Shown: piece after piece, positions 44,975 through 54,674 of the stretch
Layout: every line of letters starts with the position of its first letter
How positions within the stretch are numbered: position 1 is the stretch's first letter
DNA from: JADLGL01 sp963732865
Lineage (GTDB): Bacteria; Pseudomonadota; Alphaproteobacteria; Rhizobiales; Kaistiaceae
Assembly: GCA_963732865.1 (NCBI GenBank)
Contig: CAVTBC010000003.1
Location: 348,858-412,857 of the forward strand
Reading direction: 5' to 3'
DNA: 64,000 nt
Notes under the pieces: generated by a model
Told to the model about the DNA's origin: nothing
Database searches by the model: none
The model's input: the letters and a program-made list of their open reading frames with translations, nothing else
Program-made: the position numbers and the translations under genes

Positions 44975-47900
44975 TTGGTTGTTGTCAAAGCTGGCGCGAG
45001 GCCTGGTTCCCGGCGTCAAGCATCGGAACGGGCTGCCATATTGCTAGATCGTGAGAGTGGGACTGCAACCAGCGTGGTAGAGCATCCCGCCGTTGCACTC
45101 GGCCCCGCCTTGTCCGCGCACCGTCCGATTACGCCGCTCGCGTTCATCCTCGCCGCCGATGCTTCCGCAGGCGATCGCACGTTCGCTTTCGTCGGTGCCG
45201 ACGGCGAAAGTCGTGGCCGGACCGTGTCCGATCTCTATGAGAAAGCCCGCCGACTTCTCGCTGGGCTTCGCCGCCTAGGCCTAAATCCTGGCGACACTGT
45301 CGTCCTCCACTTCGACAGCGCTGAACAGATGGTGCCAGCATTGTGGGCCGCGCTCCTCGGTGGCTACGTCGCGGAGCTGAGGCCATCGGGTTGGGCACGG
45401 GTGAGGCGAGAACTCCTGCGAAAGGTGATGGACAAAGGAAGCGCTCTTCTAACGACCCACTCCCTTCGAGACGATCTTGGTGAAACGGCCGGACACCGGA
45501 TTCTGGTCGTCGAGGAGGTGGCGGACACCCCACCGGCGGAACCCTTCGATGGAACGCGGCCCGACGACATGGCGCTGGTCCTGCATTCCGGGCGCAACAT
45601 GAACGGGACCCCGCTAACGGCGCGCGAGGTCACGCGGCAATGGTCGATGCGCGGGCGGGGCGTCACTTCCGGCGGCTCGCGGCTCCTCCTCGACTATGAT
45701 GCCGACATCGCGGCATTTGCGCCGGACGGTTGGTCGACGACATTCCTATCAATCGAAGCTTTCGTCCGGCGCCCGCAATTGCTGCTTGAGGTCGCTAGCC
45801 GCCGGGGCGTCACGCACATCTCGATACCCACCTTCGCTGCTGCCCTCATTCAAGAGGACGTCGTTCGAGAACCAACCGCGACGACCATTTTGCTGGATAA
45901 GGTCGAAGAGATCGCCGTCCATCTGGAACCGGCCTCCGCGACAATCCTGCCGCCATTCGCCCAATCGCTGGAGCAATTCGGGGTGCGTCCAGGAACAGTG
46001 ATCGGCGAGTATCGGACAGCCGGCATGGGCCCCCTAACCGCTGGGAAAGCGACCGTCGGCGGCGAGATCGGCGACCGCAAGACGCGCTGCATAGCCGGGG
46101 CCCCGGCGGCGGGGATCGCGCTCAGGATCGGCGACGGGAAGGCGTCCGTGCGCCCCGAGGGGGAGTCCGGCGCGATCGAATTTAGCCGCCTACCCGATGC
46201 CTCCGCGCTCCAGAACGACGCGTCCGGCACCGATTGGGCCGGGACCCCGACGGGAGACACCGGGTCGATCCGGGACGGAGAGCTCACCCTCATCGGGCGA
46301 TCCAAGGATTGGATCACGATCAATGGGCGTAACTATCCCTCCGTCGAGATCGAGAGTGTCGTCGAGGCGCTCCCCGGAATGACCCGGGCGCTGGCTGTGA
46401 ACTGCGGTTCGAGCTCAATGTTCCGGGCTCACCGACAGACAGACAATTTTGCCCTCTTCTTTGTCGTCAGCGAGGCTACGGATTCCGATCCGTCCCAGTT
46501 AGCAAAGCGCATTCGCAACACCTTGGCCTCAGCCTTCGGAGCCGGGCCGATGCTCGTAACATCGATCCTGCCCGCGCGCGTCCCACGGACGGCCCTCGGC
46601 AAGGTCCAACGCAGCGTTCTGGCCGCCCGCCTCAAGGCGGGGGCCTTCGTCGATGAGACAGTCCCCTTCGGGGCTCTGATCGAGGATGACGGCCCAACCG
46701 CCGAGTTGCAGCAAATGCTCGCACGGCTGCTGCGCCTCAAGACGCCGCCTTCCGCCGAGCTAGATGTTTATGCCGCGGGATGCGACCGGATCGATGCGCT
46801 GAGATTCGCTGCCGAGGTCGAGCAGACCTACGGCCTCAAGCCGGAGCCAGGAGCGCTCGCATCAACACCTCTATCCGGCTTCGCCAAATTACTCGGCGCG
46901 GCGGCCCTGCCTGGAATGCGGACCGCGCCCATGGCGCTGGGAGCAGCGGCGAGCACGACCACGCTCGACCCCAGGCTCGAGCGCAAGCTTCGCCAGGAAA
47001 CAGCATTCTGGCCTGGTGCCAGAAAGACGTCCGCCGGCTTGCTGTTCGCCCTCAACGCCGGGGGTTCCAAACCGCCTTTGTTCTGGTGTCTGCAAGGGGC
47101 GCGGGAGCTTGTCCGCCTGGCACAACGGCTCGGACCCGATCAGCCTGTCTACGGAATGCGGTCAGGCCTCGACGCCATAGCTTATTCGGACCCCAATACC
47201 GTTCTGCTGGCAAAGCACTATGCACAGGAGGTGATCGACATAGATACAGAAGGTCCGTATTGGCTCGGTGGCAACTGCCAGGGCGGATTGATCGCGGCCG
47301 AAATCGCGAGAATTCTCATTGCTTCGGGGCGGGAAGTCAGTCGGCTCACGCTGGTCGATGCCTACCCCTTCACGCTCTTTGCTGCCCCTATGGCGGGGCG
47401 CGGCCAGGTCGATATGATTTTCGGCCGCGACAGCCGCTTCAACCCCAAGCAGCGCTTTCGATGGCCCGAACTTGGTTGGCGCAAGTTCTTTCCCGCGGGC
47501 GTTCGGGTGTCATATTTGGCGTGTGATCATGCCCGCTTCTTCGACGATGACGTGGTTGGGCCTTTGACGGATCTTATCGCGGCATCGGATGAGGTGTTCA
47601 TGCCGACCTCCGATTCCCCCCTGCAGCAAGCCGGGCCACGGCCGGATGCATATTGGGCGCGCTATGCCCAATTGGCGCCGGTTGAGGCGGCCGCCGGTGC
47701 CGCGTTGACGCTGGACGTGACGGTCGCCAATCACGGACCGCACCCTTGGTATCCGACGGAGGTAAGCGGCGTCACGCTGGGCAACCACTGGCTAACGCCG
47801 GAGGGAGAACTCCTGGTTTGGGCCGACGGCCGCGCCCACATAGGCGAAACCGTTCCACCGGACGGTTCGGTGACCTTGCGCATTGATCTCCGGGCGCCCA

Positions 47901-48031
47901 GCACCCCGGGAGACTATGTCCTCGAATTCGACATGGTCGAAGAGGGCCTCTTCTGGTTCAAGGAAAAGGGCGTCTCCACCCTTCTGGTTCCGGTTCGCGT
48001 TTCGGCCGGAAGGACCGCCGGGACAACCTAG
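44975..48031 (+). CDS. Degenerate adenylation/carrier/Cys-thioesterase/beta-sandwich protein
   Basis: Protein of about 1018 residues (TTG 44975; GTG 45074 is an alternative). Residues ~50-560 are an AMP-forming synthetase domain: the usual SGSTGxPKG loop is replaced by HSGRNMNGTPL, but TGDTG, GRSKDWITINGRNYPS and the C-terminal LGKVQRS (Lys 543) remain. A carrier-like domain (~575-660) has Arg 605 where the phosphopantetheine Ser should be (GCDRID). A thioesterase follows with Cys 768 in GGNCQGG and a likely His 852. Residues ~905-1010 form an Ig-like sandwich. It may condense or release an acyl group made elsewhere. Confidence 0.8.
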   Translation: MVVVKAGARPGSRRQASERAAILLDRESGTATSVVEHPAVALGPALSAHRPITPLAFILAADASAGDRTFAFVGADGESRGRTVSDLYEKARRLLAGLRRLGLNPGDTVVLHFDSAEQMVPALWAALLGGYVAELRPSGWARVRRELLRKVMDKGSALLTTHSLRDDLGETAGHRILVVEEVADTPPAEPFDGTRPDDMALVLHSGRNMNGTPLTAREVTRQWSMRGRGVTSGGSRLLLDYDADIAAFAPDGWSTTFLSIEAFVRRPQLLLEVASRRGVTHISIPTFAAALIQEDVVREPTATTILLDKVEEIAVHLEPASATILPPFAQSLEQFGVRPGTVIGEYRTAGMGPLTAGKATVGGEIGDRKTRCIAGAPAAGIALRIGDGKASVRPEGESGAIEFSRLPDASALQNDASGTDWAGTPTGDTGSIRDGELTLIGRSKDWITINGRNYPSVEIESVVEALPGMTRALAVNCGSSSMFRAHRQTDNFALFFVVSEATDSDPSQLAKRIRNTLASAFGAGPMLVTSILPARVPRTALGKVQRSVLAARLKAGAFVDETVPFGALIEDDGPTAELQQMLARLLRLKTPPSAELDVYAAGCDRIDALRFAAEVEQTYGLKPEPGALASTPLSGFAKLLGAAALPGMRTAPMALGAAASTTTLDPRLERKLRQETAFWPGARKTSAGLLFALNAGGSKPPLFWCLQGARELVRLAQRLGPDQPVYGMRSGLDAIAYSDPNTVLLAKHYAQEVIDIDTEGPYWLGGNCQGGLIAAEIARILIASGREVSRLTLVDAYPFTLFAAPMAGRGQVDMIFGRDSRFNPKQRFRWPELGWRKFFPAGVRVSYLACDHARFFDDDVVGPLTDLIAASDEVFMPTSDSPLQQAGPRPDAYWARYAQLAPVEAAAGAALTLDVTVANHGPHPWYPTEVSGVTLGNHWLTPEGELLVWADGRAHIGETVPPDGSVTLRIDLRAPSTPGDYVLEFDMVEEGLFWFKEKGVSTLLVPVRVSAGRTAGTT

Positions 48032-48068
48032 GCCGCGCGGGACTGAAAACTCGGGCACCTTCAAACCG

Positions 48069-49547
48069 TCAGATGCGCTTCAGCCATCCATTGGGATTAG
48101 CGGTGACGTTGTAGCCGAACAAATCGCAGATTTCGGTATCAATTGCGTAGTCCTTCCCACGCCTTGAGAGAAACTCCGATATGGCGGCGGAAGGTCCTAC
48201 AAGGCCATCCAGCCCAGGCGGCTGCAAAGCGCTGATCGCCAGCCCGTCCTCGATAACCACATAGTCGCCGGAGATGAGATTGGGATCGAAGAAGTTGAGC
48301 ACGGCAGTGCAGGTGGCCGGATCGTGCGCCAAATCTTCGATGAGCAGCAGTGGCCGCGGCTGACGCGACACGAATTCATCCTCGAAGACATCTCCTAGGC
48401 TGCGTGCATCGCCCCGGCGGAGCGTGATGAGCGGATCGTCGATGGCGGGAGGGTCGATATCCACGCCGATGATCCGCCCATCGATATCGAGTTTCCGCAT
48501 CAGATCAGCCATCCATTTCGATCGCCCACCTTCCGCCAGGCCGATTTCAAAAACAGTCCGCGGGCGCAGAGTCTCGAACAATCGTTCGTAAAGCGCCTGA
48601 TCAACGGGGTTGAGCAACATTGCTCGCCCCTCGTGGCGTCGAGCGGAACCCGGGCCAAAGAGAGTGAGCGCCAATCCCGGCGGCACCAGCGAATAGAACG
48701 GCCTTGTTGTGCTCGGTTGAACGATCCGCATTCCGGCGAGGAGGGCTTGACGATGCAGGGCCGAATTCCCGATACGGCGCCCCTCCTCAATCAGCCGCAC
48801 CAAATCCCGCCAAGGGGCCGGTAATTCCAGGTGATCGAGCAATGCGCCGAGTGGGGGAGAAGCGGCAAGCCTCTGCACGGGTACGATGATGGCGAGCCCA
48901 TCCAGGACGTCCAGCGTAACAATGCGGAATTGGTCCTCGCGCCCAGCCAGTGCATCCTCGATCGCGGTTCGGACGCCGTTTCGCGGCCCGCCTTCCGTCA
49001 GGGCCGAGTGTAGCGTTCCCAATATCGGCGGCGCCAGATGCGCCTGGTGTGGAACGGGAACACCTGGCGCGTTCGGATGGCGATCAGCAACTGGAATTGA
49101 TTCAACATCGTAGTAAGCATCGCGGCGACCGAAGGGCCATATGACGTCGTGACAAATGACGATCGCATCGGAGGTCGGACTGCCGCCCGCAGGTCCGTAA
49201 ATCGTCGTTAGTTCATGGAAGACCGTGTACCAATTGTGATCCCCATCAATGAGAATGACATCTGCAGGAAGCAAGCTACCGACTATGTCGAGGCTGCGGG
49301 CCTGATGCACCGTCGCGCTCCCGGCGAAACGCGCCTCGAAGGCCGCAACGTCAAATGCCGGCAGCGGATCGATGATGTCGACATAAGCGTCGTGGCGGGC
49401 ACACCAACGGGCGATCCGCTCGGAGTTGGTGCCTTGATCGGCACCTATCTCGATAATCCGATTTGTGGCGGTCGCCTCAATGACCGGCCGCAGCACCGGA
49501 TGCCAGAACCGATTCAACGAACGGCGCCCCCGCGAATTGGCGTCCAA
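48069..49547 (-). CDS. Tandem SAM-methyltransferase / CmcI-like protein
   Basis: Protein of 492 residues with two related halves. The N-terminal half has RIIEIGADQGTNSERIA and DVILIDGDHNWYTVFHEL, a class I methyltransferase of the type-24 kind. The C-terminal half has TVFEIGLAEGGRSKWMADLM, IGVDIDPP, RRGDARS and DYVVIEDGLA, as in CmcI-like enzymes. TTG start: an in-frame stop lies seven codons upstream. Gap to the next gene is 18 bases. Two methylations, or one catalytic and one inactive half, are possible. Confidence 0.8.
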   Translation of the reverse strand: MDANSRGRRSLNRFWHPVLRPVIEATATNRIIEIGADQGTNSERIARWCARHDAYVDIIDPLPAFDVAAFEARFAGSATVHQARSLDIVGSLLPADVILIDGDHNWYTVFHELTTIYGPAGGSPTSDAIVICHDVIWPFGRRDAYYDVESIPVADRHPNAPGVPVPHQAHLAPPILGTLHSALTEGGPRNGVRTAIEDALAGREDQFRIVTLDVLDGLAIIVPVQRLAASPPLGALLDHLELPAPWRDLVRLIEEGRRIGNSALHRQALLAGMRIVQPSTTRPFYSLVPPGLALTLFGPGSARRHEGRAMLLNPVDQALYERLFETLRPRTVFEIGLAEGGRSKWMADLMRKLDIDGRIIGVDIDPPAIDDPLITLRRGDARSLGDVFEDEFVSRQPRPLLLIEDLAHDPATCTAVLNFFDPNLISGDYVVIEDGLAISALQPPGLDGLVGPSAAISEFLSRRGKDYAIDTEICDLFGYNVTANPNGWLKRI

Positions 49548-49565
49548 CCGTTCGCTGGCGGGTGC

Positions 49566-51365
49566 CTATGCATTGGCTTTGCGCCAGTAAGCACCGGACC
49601 AGTCGACCTTTAGAATCGGGTCGTCGATGCCGCGCGCCTCGCGGAAATCGCGAACGGCGTTGGCGCAATTTTCAATGCTGTTGAAGTCATCGACGATCAC
49701 AAAGCCTCCCGGAGTCACCTTGTCATAGAGCGCTTCGAGCGTCTGCATCGTCGACGAATACAGGTCGCCATCGAGCCTCAGCACGGCGATCCTTTCAATC
49801 GGCGCATCCGGCAGGTCCTTGAACCACCCCCTGAGGAGCCGAACGTTGTTGCTCCACAGGCCAAAGCGTTCAAAGTTCTGCTGGACCTGTTCCTGCGGGA
49901 TCACGAGTCCACGGACGCCGCGAAGGCCTTCGTTCAAGAGTTCGTCCCTTTGATCTTCGGTCACCGGGAAGCCCTCGAAGGAATTGGCGGCCCAGACGAT
50001 CCGGTTGTCGATCCCGTGCGCGGCAAGCATGCCCGCCATGAAGATGCAGGCGCCTCCCCGCCACACGCCGCACTCAACGAAGTCGCCCACGATATTCTCC
50101 TTGAGAACGGTGCGCACGCAGGCCTCGATGTTTTCGAGGCGGACGCGGCCGATCAGGGTCAATGCGAAGGGCAGCTGGGCCGTGTGCATGCCGACCTTGC
50201 GGCTAGCGATCAGCCGTCTGAGATTCTGTCTGCGGAAATGGTCCGAGACCTCGGGAATCTTGATGCCGCGCACCTCAAGCGTGCGTAGCAGCGACATCCA
50301 ATGGGCTTCGAAGTCGAGATTGGTTTCGTTGAGGAGCGCTTGTTTGAGAAGCTCCAAATAGCGCTCGGCGACGATGTCACCGCTTGGCGAGCTGTCGCCC
50401 GACGGCTTGGGAAGCTTCGCACGCACAATGTCGGGTTGCTTCAGATAAGCTTCGGGCGGCGCCATGCCGAATGTCCAATAATCGTTGCGGACGAGACGGT
50501 AGGGCTTGTCCCGCAATCGATGATGCTCCCGGTTGTATTCCTTGAACCGCGTTAGCCACTCAGAAGAACTGCTAGAGGCACTGTCGTCATGAATCTGGTG
50601 AAAAGTGGCCTCGCCGGTCACGACGATGAGTTGGACATCCGGCAAGTCGCAGGCGCGGTGAAAGACATCGCCGCTTCCGGCCCCGCCGCCGATTGAGGCG
50701 AAACTGGGATCGTAGCCGCCAATCTCATCCCAAAGGGCGCGCGGCATAAAAAGCGCGTTGCTCTCGAACCGAAGCTGCGCCCAGCGATCCTCCGACTCGC
50801 CGTGCATATACCAGCTGCCAATCTCAAAGAGCCGATAGCCATTTTCCGGCCAGTTGATGTGATCAAGCAGCCGATCCTCGAACGCCTTGTCGTATCCGTC
50901 CTGCATTGTCTCGGACTGGAAGCCCGGACCAAGCTGCAGGCTTTGTGTGAAGATGATCGCGCGCGGATGCAGCTTCGCGGCGTTTACGACCGCGGCGCAA
51001 AGGCCAGGCGTCGCCATGCGTGCGCCATCGATAAGAACGCCAATCAAATCGTTGGCGCAGGTGGCCAACCCGAAATTCAACGCCCTCATCGGCGACGGCG
51101 TTGGGTTGGGATAGTGGAGGACCTTGAGGTTCACCTCGAGGTCAGAAAAATCCTCCGATCGGGGCGGTTCCTTCGATCCATTGTCGACGAGGATGACCTC
51201 ATAGTCCGCCGGACTGATTTGCCGTTGATAGCCGCCGCTGAGCGACTGAATTGTGCGGCGGATTTCGCGCTTCATGTTGTAGCAACCGACGACGATGCTC
51301 AGCACTCCGCGCTGCGTTGTCGAGCCGTCGCTCACCGATGCCGCACTGCGACCGATGGCGGTCAT
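49566..51365 (-). CDS. Glycosyltransferase 2 - TylF methyltransferase fusion
   Basis: Protein of 599 residues. Residues ~20-290 are a GT-A family 2 glycosyltransferase: LSIVVGCYNMKREIRRTIQSL, EVILVDNGS, LIGVLIDGARMATPGL and the acceptor region IGGYDPSF. Residues ~400-599 form a TylF/macrocin O-methyltransferase: GDFVECGVWRGGACIFMAGM, SFEGFP, LRLDGDLYSSTMQTLEALYDKVTPGGFVIVDDFNS. It would add a sugar and methylate a sugar hydroxyl in one polypeptide. Its ATG overlaps the acyl carrier gene stop. Confidence 0.88.
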   Translation of the reverse strand: MTAIGRSAASVSDGSTTQRGVLSIVVGCYNMKREIRRTIQSLSGGYQRQISPADYEVILVDNGSKEPPRSEDFSDLEVNLKVLHYPNPTPSPMRALNFGLATCANDLIGVLIDGARMATPGLCAAVVNAAKLHPRAIIFTQSLQLGPGFQSETMQDGYDKAFEDRLLDHINWPENGYRLFEIGSWYMHGESEDRWAQLRFESNALFMPRALWDEIGGYDPSFASIGGGAGSGDVFHRACDLPDVQLIVVTGEATFHQIHDDSASSSSSEWLTRFKEYNREHHRLRDKPYRLVRNDYWTFGMAPPEAYLKQPDIVRAKLPKPSGDSSPSGDIVAERYLELLKQALLNETNLDFEAHWMSLLRTLEVRGIKIPEVSDHFRRQNLRRLIASRKVGMHTAQLPFALTLIGRVRLENIEACVRTVLKENIVGDFVECGVWRGGACIFMAGMLAAHGIDNRIVWAANSFEGFPVTEDQRDELLNEGLRGVRGLVIPQEQVQQNFERFGLWSNNVRLLRGWFKDLPDAPIERIAVLRLDGDLYSSTMQTLEALYDKVTPGGFVIVDDFNSIENCANAVRDFREARGIDDPILKVDWSGAYWRKANA

Positions 51366-51610
51366 TCGATCAGGCCCAAATTCCGCAAATCCGCGATCAA
51401 TTCGTCGATGGAATCGTTGCGCAGAAAAACGGTGGCATCGATCTCGACGTCGAACTGGTCTTCGAAGGCGCCGCCGACCAGGACAGAATCCGCCGAGTCC
51501 AACCCGTAGGCCTGGTAAGGTTGGTCGCTCTGAACTTCCTCGATCGGCAGATCGAGAAACTCGGCCAGATATTCCGTGATCCAGCGACGCACGGCACCTT
51601 CTTCAAGCAT
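51362..51610 (-). CDS. Acyl carrier protein
   Basis: Free-standing carrier of 82 residues. The phosphopantetheine site is Ser 39 in YGLDSADSV, preceded by a helix EYLAEFLDLPIEEVQSDQPYQAYG. The remainder follows ACP helices II-III. It overlaps the P450 gene by eight bases and the glycosyltransferase gene by four, so the three are coupled. It probably receives the acyl-AMP from the ligase at 52873-54593. Confidence 0.92.
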   Translation of the reverse strand: MLEEGAVRRWITEYLAEFLDLPIEEVQSDQPYQAYGLDSADSVLVGGAFEDQFDVEIDATVFLRNDSIDELIADLRNLGLIE

Positions 51611-52835
51611 GAACTTCCTCTCCTTGCGGGACCGAGACTTCCAGCGACTTCAAACGGCGAATTGTCCGGTGCGGCCAGCGCTCGCCGGCCTGACCGGGAA
51701 CGGCGACGACACCGAGACGTATGAGTGCGGGAACGGCAATCCGCGCCTCCAGACGAGCCAGTGTCGCCCCGATGCAGAAATGGGTTGATGCGCCGAAGCC
51801 CAAATGAACGGGTCCTTTGCGATTAACGTCGAAGGCATTGGGCCGATCGAAGATTTCCGGATCGCGGTTTGCGGCGCCGATCAGCAGAACGAGCCGATCG
51901 CCGGCCTTGATCAAACGGCCGCCGAGTTCCAGGTCCTTGGTGGCGATCCGGCTCCCCTGCTGTACCGGCGAATCGTATCGGATCGCTTCCTCGACGACCG
52001 CTTCGGGGGCGACGCCACCGTCTCGGATCGCCTGCGCTGCCTCGGGGTGATCAAGTACGGCGCGAATGGCGTTGCCGATGAGGGACGAGGTCGTCTCGAC
52101 GCCGACAGCGAGAAGAAAAAGCCCGCGGCTGGCGATCACTCCGTCGTCGAGATGATATTCGGCGTCGCTCAGGGCGATCATCCGGGTCAGCCCATCGTCG
52201 CGGGGCGCATGCCGTCGCTCGGCGATCGCCTCGAGGAATACTGCTCGACCGATCGCAACGCTCTTGTTGATGCGCTCGTAGAAGCGCATCGAGCGGCCGC
52301 GGTCGAACGACATCGACACGTCGGAGACGGTCTGCATGAGGCTCTCGACGACGTCGTCAGGCATGCCGATGAGGCGGCCGAGGACAAGGGGCGGCAATCG
52401 GTCGGCGAAATCACGGACCGCATCGAATCGGCCAGCCTCACGAAGGGGGCGGAGCAAGTTCGCAACCAAGTCTTCAATGATGGCGGCAAAGCGGCTCACC
52501 GGCGTTGCATTGAGAACCGTCACCATGAAGCGGCGCTCGTCGCCATGTTGGGGCGGGTTCCGGAAGAAGAGGATCGCCTCCAAAACCGACTGGAGGTCGT
52601 CGGTTTCCTTTCCCGCCGCCCGACTGAGCTGCCCAACGATTTGGCCGAGTTCGATGACCTTCAGGCTTGGATCCGCCAGGAGCTCCGCGACATCATCGTA
52701 GCGCGAGATGATCCAGGCGCCTTCATGCTTGCTCCAATGGACCGGGTCGCTTGAGCGCAAGCGATCATAGGCCGGGAACGGATCGACCATCGCCCCCGGA
52801 TCGATGGTCGAGAAAAGGTCCGCCGCTTCTCTCAT
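51603..52835 (-). CDS. Cytochrome P450
   Basis: P450 of 410 residues. The I-helix is LFLLAVGVETTSSLIGNA, with ExxR in VVEEAIRYDSPVQ and the heme-binding segment HLGFGASTHFCIGATLARLEARI with the axial Cys. The start at 52835 (MREAADLFSTIDPGAM) fits bacterial class I P450s that need ferredoxin partners, which are not in the window. With carrier protein and ligase adjacent, a carrier-bound acyl chain is a likely substrate. Confidence 0.93.
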   Translation of the reverse strand: MREAADLFSTIDPGAMVDPFPAYDRLRSSDPVHWSKHEGAWIISRYDDVAELLADPSLKVIELGQIVGQLSRAAGKETDDLQSVLEAILFFRNPPQHGDERRFMVTVLNATPVSRFAAIIEDLVANLLRPLREAGRFDAVRDFADRLPPLVLGRLIGMPDDVVESLMQTVSDVSMSFDRGRSMRFYERINKSVAIGRAVFLEAIAERRHAPRDDGLTRMIALSDAEYHLDDGVIASRGLFLLAVGVETTSSLIGNAIRAVLDHPEAAQAIRDGGVAPEAVVEEAIRYDSPVQQGSRIATKDLELGGRLIKAGDRLVLLIGAANRDPEIFDRPNAFDVNRKGPVHLGFGASTHFCIGATLARLEARIAVPALIRLGVVAVPGQAGERWPHRTIRRLKSLEVSVPQGEEVHA

Positions 52836-52872
52836 CACTGCGGGCCAATATCTCGGTGGACCGGGCGCCCTA

Positions 52873-54593
52873 TTAGCCGGAGTCCGCAAGCGGACGACAA
52901 CAGACGCCTCCAAGCTTGCCCGCTTCGAAGTCCGCTTTGCAACGGTGACGCTGCACCTTGCCGCTGGTCGTTCGGGCGAGCGATGCGGGCCGCAGCAGAA
53001 TGACGTCATCGGCACGAATGCCATGCCTTTCGACGATCGCACCGAACGCAGCCCTGGCGGCCTCCAGCCAGATCCGAACGTTGGACCTGACGGCGATCCA
53101 ACTCATGGGCAACGATAAGGCGGGTCTCGCCGACGTCTTCGGCGGCGAATGCCGCACTGAGCCCGTCGGCCAAGGCCGGGTGGCTGGCCGCTAAAGTCAA
53201 CTCCACCTCCTCCGGACTGTGTTTCGCCCCACGTATGATGAGCAGATCCTTGATCCGCCCTGTCACATACAATTCGCCGTCATCGAGAAAGCCGAGGTCG
53301 CCGGTGCGCAAATAGGCGTCTTCGTCACCGGGCCGGAAGGTCGCCTCGAAAACCAGCCGGGTTTCGTCCGGCCGGTGCCAGTAACCGCTGCCAATGTGCG
53401 GTCCGCGAACCCAGATCTCGCCTGTCTCGCCGGGCCCGAGTGGGATGCGTGTCTGCGGATCGACGATGGCGACGTCTCCGACGCCCGGCACCTTCCCGCA
53501 GGAGACCACTGGCGACGCCGACGCCTCAGCGGTCTTTCTTAGACCAGCCCCGGCAGGTCCGCCTGAAACGAAGAGGGTGGCCTCGGACAGCCCGTAGCAA
53601 GGAAAAAAGGAGCGAGATTCGAATCCCGCGTCGGCGAATGCGTCGGCGAATGAATCCAGTATCCAGGGCGCGCACCGGCTCGGCCCCGCAGAAGGCCAAT
53701 CTCCAAGATGAGAGGTCGACCCCGGCGAGTTGATCCGCGCGCACAGACCGGGCGCACAGCCCATAGGCAAAGCTGGGCGCTCCACTGATCGTTGCGCGGT
53801 AGTGCGAGATCGCGCGCAGCCAACGGGCCGGTCGCTGGAGGAAATCGAGCGGCGACATCAGAACGGCCGACGTGCCCGTATGCACCGGCTGCAGGATGGC
53901 GCCGACAAGGCCCATGTCGTGAAACATGGGCAGCCAGCTGACCAGCCGATCGGATGCTTCAATGGCAAAGGCGGAGGCGATCATTTCCTGATTTGCGCGA
54001 AGGTTGGCATGCGTGATCACGACCCCCTTCGGCGCACTGGTCGATCCCGACGTGTATTGCAGCAGGGCAACGCCCTCCCGAGCCACCGGAACCGACGGTT
54101 CCCCATCGCCGCTGTCTGCACCGGCCCTGTCGACAATTATCCGGGAGAGGCCGGCAAGCGACCCCATTATGAGTTCGGGGCCGGAGGCAAGTGCCTTCGT
54201 CGTTAGAACCGCACGACATCCAGCGTCGTCCTGAATTGCAGCAATGCGGGCCATCGAGCGCTTGGGAAGAAGGTAGGGTGCGGGAACCGCAATCGCGCCC
54301 GAAATGAAGCAGGCGAACAGGGCCACGACGAAATCGAGGCCTGGTGGAAAGATCAGGAGCACCGGTTCGCCGACGAACCCGTGCTGCCTCAGCCGTTCGG
54401 CCACGACCGCCGCTCGGTGATCAAGGTCACCAAATGTGAGTCGAGCTTCCTCACGTTCACCGCGCGCCAGGAAGGTGAAGGCTACGGCATCCGGCTTCGA
54501 CAGCGCCCAGCGAGCCAAGGCGCCTGCGGGATTTGTTGCTCGTTCCGCATCGCCGCCGTTGTTTGTTGTGCCGTCAGTCGGGTCGAAGTGCAT
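52873..54593 (-). pseudogene. Fatty acyl-AMP ligase with two apparent frameshifts
   Basis: FAAL-type adenylating enzyme that would activate a fatty acid and hand it to the carrier protein. Full-length features span three frames: N-terminal half (to about 53660) with ALARWALSKPDAVAFTFL, LLQYTSGSTSAPKG and WRLAFCGAEPVRA; middle (53660-53089) with DSFADAFADAGFES, PCYGLSEATLF and YLRTGDLGFLDDGELYVTGR; C-terminus (53089-52873) with ILLRPASLARTTSGKVQRH carrying the final Lys. One extra base at each junction explains both shifts. Joined, it encodes about 573 residues, normal for FAAL. It is either a young pseudogene or intact with sequence errors. Confidence 0.85.
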
Positions 54594-54674
54594 TGCCGCC
54601 GCGCAAGAAGATGCCCCGCATTCGCGTCGAGATCAGCTAGCGTGAATTGATCCGCCCCGACAACGGGCATTTTG

